NCBI GenBank assembly: GCA_017893485.1
Contig: CM030360.1
Coordinates: forward strand, 16,291,971 to 16,355,970
DNA from: Hemerocallis citrina
Taxonomy: Eukaryota; Streptophyta; Magnoliopsida; Asparagales; Asphodelaceae
Reading direction: 5' to 3'
Length of the DNA stretch: 64,000 bases
The notes beneath the pieces were generated by a model, which did no database searches, had not been told where the DNA came from, and worked only from the letters and a program-made list of their open reading frames with translations. The translations under genes were made by a program, and so were the position numbers. Shown in pieces: positions 63,014 to 64,000 of this stretch. Position 1 is the stretch's first letter; each line of letters begins with the position of its first letter.

Positions 63014-63413
63014 GGAACACCGGAACTTTGAAATCTGTTTGTGCTCATTCATCAAATTCCGGTAGGAACCTTTGTCAGATCTTTTATTCTCTTCTCAGTG
63101 ATCAATCTATTTTTATATAGTACTTGATATCTGCAAATATTTATAATTTATGTAGATCTTCTTGTTTCTGGTGGAAGAGATGGTACTTTTGCTCTTTGGG
63201 ATCTCAGACGCAAGTCTGGTTCTGGGAATAATCATGGACTGCAGCGAATATTGTATGATCCTTATGCTAATTACCACTATTTAGTTCATACAAAGAATCA
63301 TTAAAAGCTTATTCTTTTAAGCATATATAATCATATTCATTATTCTTAGATGTACTGCTATTGTTAAGGAAGCACACAATTCATTACGTGGAAAGAGGGT
63401 TTGGCCAGGGAAA
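63014..63413 (+). other. CDT2: Three CDT2-like exons (WD40 repeats)
   Basis: 63014-63061 (ttaacag acceptor, gtagg donor) reads GNTGTLKSVCAHSSNS. 63156-63252 reads DLLVSGGRDGTFALWDLRRK plus a short tail, with acceptor tgtag and donor gtatg. 63350-63413 reads CTAIVKEAHNSLRGKRVWPG. All three are open and in compatible phase, matching consecutive WD40 blocks of CDT2. Confidence 0.8.
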
Positions 63414-63499
63414 GTTTGTATACAACTGCCTAGTTTCTTCTTTCATATGCTTTTTTTCCTTGCCAATTTACTATCTTGATAAGAGCCTTTTTTTTATAG

Positions 63500-63570
63500 T
63501 CTGCTTCCACAAGCATAATATCTATACTTTATCTAAGGATGGCATCATCATTGCCAGTACTGGTGCTGTA
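63500..63570 (+). pseudogene. CDT2: CDT2-like exon cut by LINE insertion
   Basis: After a ttatag acceptor it reads SASTSIISILYL, then, after a 1-nt shift, KDGIIIASTGAV. CDT2 homologues continue with a DS(I/V)VKFWD-type block, but here a T-run and a minus-strand LINE start at 63571, inside coding sequence. Confidence 0.75.
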
Positions 63571-64000
63571 TTTTTTTTTTTTTTTGATAAAAGATGACCA
63601 CAGTCACCGTTTCATTAACGATAATTAAGAAAACAAAGTAGTACAGTAGCATCTATAAAACGCAGACCTACGAATCATAAGAACAACATCAAAAGCGAAC
63701 TACAAAAGTTTCAACGTAAATATCAGACATAAAAGGCAAACATGAAAAGTCTGGAGTGACACCAACAACCCCCTAACTGACTGTGTGGTGTCCCTCTCTA
63801 CGCTGCTCTCCTCGGCTAATCTCCCTCGTTGATCTTCATCTTCTTGGCCGCCTCAGCCGCTCCTGCCCATTCATGAATCAAAAGAAAAAATTTATGTATT
63901 GAAGTTTGGAATCTGTATGAACTATTGCGGAATATAAAATTGTTTCGATCTAGCCATAGGTTCCACATTGAGGCCGCGATTGCTATGTCCCATGCCCTTT
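63571..64000 (-). mobile_element. LINE 3' end (continues beyond the window)
   Basis: A 15-base T-run at 63571-63585 is the A-tail of a minus-strand LINE. After a 3' UTR, the minus strand encodes the C-terminus of ORF2 from 64000 down to a TAG at 63816-63818, with WDIAIAASMWNLWLDRNNFI, the conserved WxxWxxRN block of LINE ORF2 tails. The rest lies beyond the window edge. Confidence 0.85.

Larger units (their letters stand above)
40607..63570 (+). pseudogene. CDT2: CDT2/DTL-like WD40 gene, split by transposons, probably dead
   Basis: Exon-like blocks in correct order match plant CDT2 (denticleless, DTL), the WD40 substrate receptor of the CUL4-DDB1 ubiquitin ligase that degrades CDT1 and other PCNA-bound factors in S phase. 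Diagnostic pieces are VRKRPYLADLSS, ICDWTAHNNSIFDVCWIK, ASGDQTV, SGGRDGTFALWDLR and ASTGAV. Exon 2 is split by an insertion, the block between exon 2 and ICDW is missing, 62703 onward has a frameshift in ASGDQTV, the 63500 exon has another, and a LINE tail enters coding sequence at 63571. Introns now hold 4.1-kb and 14.9-kb elements. The 3' part may continue beyond the window. Confidence 0.82.

Overview
The window is plant nuclear DNA, most likely from a eudicot. It has AT-rich non-coding stretches, plant splice sites, plant-type Ty1/copia and Ty3/gypsy elements, L1-type LINEs with CCHC-bearing ORF1, MITEs and fragments of plant housekeeping genes. I see no bacterial operon, rRNA, tRNA gene or CRISPR. 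The genus cannot be fixed by reading alone.

Almost all of it is nested transposons. (1) 1-16416: an Athila-like Ty3/gypsy element that keeps only gag and protease; its left LTR starts outside the window and holds a small MITE. Its gag is split by a 9.9-kb Sirevirus-like Ty1/copia element on the minus strand (1619-11534, TSD gtggt). (2) 16417-24365: a decayed minus-strand LINE ORF1-like region, split by an internally deleted copia element (19079-23845) whose 3' LTR carries a TRIM (22134-22971, TSD gtgag). (3) 24494-25325, 35944-37423 and 40053-40584: three elements with long inverted repeats. They share one design, a degenerate terminal repeat of about 30 bp plus arrays of short palindromic words, with a different word in each. 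(4) 26267-33852: a full-length plus-strand LINE with a 16-bp TSD, in an older tandemly duplicated segment that also holds a solo LTR.

From 40607 to the right end lies the only recognisable resident gene: exons of a CDT2/DTL-like WD40 protein (substrate receptor of CUL4-DDB1 ubiquitin ligase), exploded by insertions and probably a pseudogene. A hairpin element sits 22 bp before its ATG, an insertion splits exon 2, a young 4.1-kb retroelement lies in intron 2, a 14.9-kb Tat-type gypsy element lies in intron 3, and a LINE tail lies in a downstream exon. A second, broken copy of its first two exons (38444-38685) preserves the empty insertion sites.

The most remarkable object is the 4.1-kb retroelement (42072-46155). 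It has LTRs, a tRNA-Met primer site, a polypurine tract and a TSD, but instead of pol it carries one 852-codon ORF stitched from fragments of at least six unrelated host genes (SAP30BP/HCNGP, tubulin cofactor D, methylesterase, a DEAD-box helicase, CSN6, kinesin-14), followed by an Erlin-like fragment. Second is the Tat element (47747-62662), which carries a 110-bp tandem array and an antisense multi-exon gene with its own TATA box and poly(A) signal.
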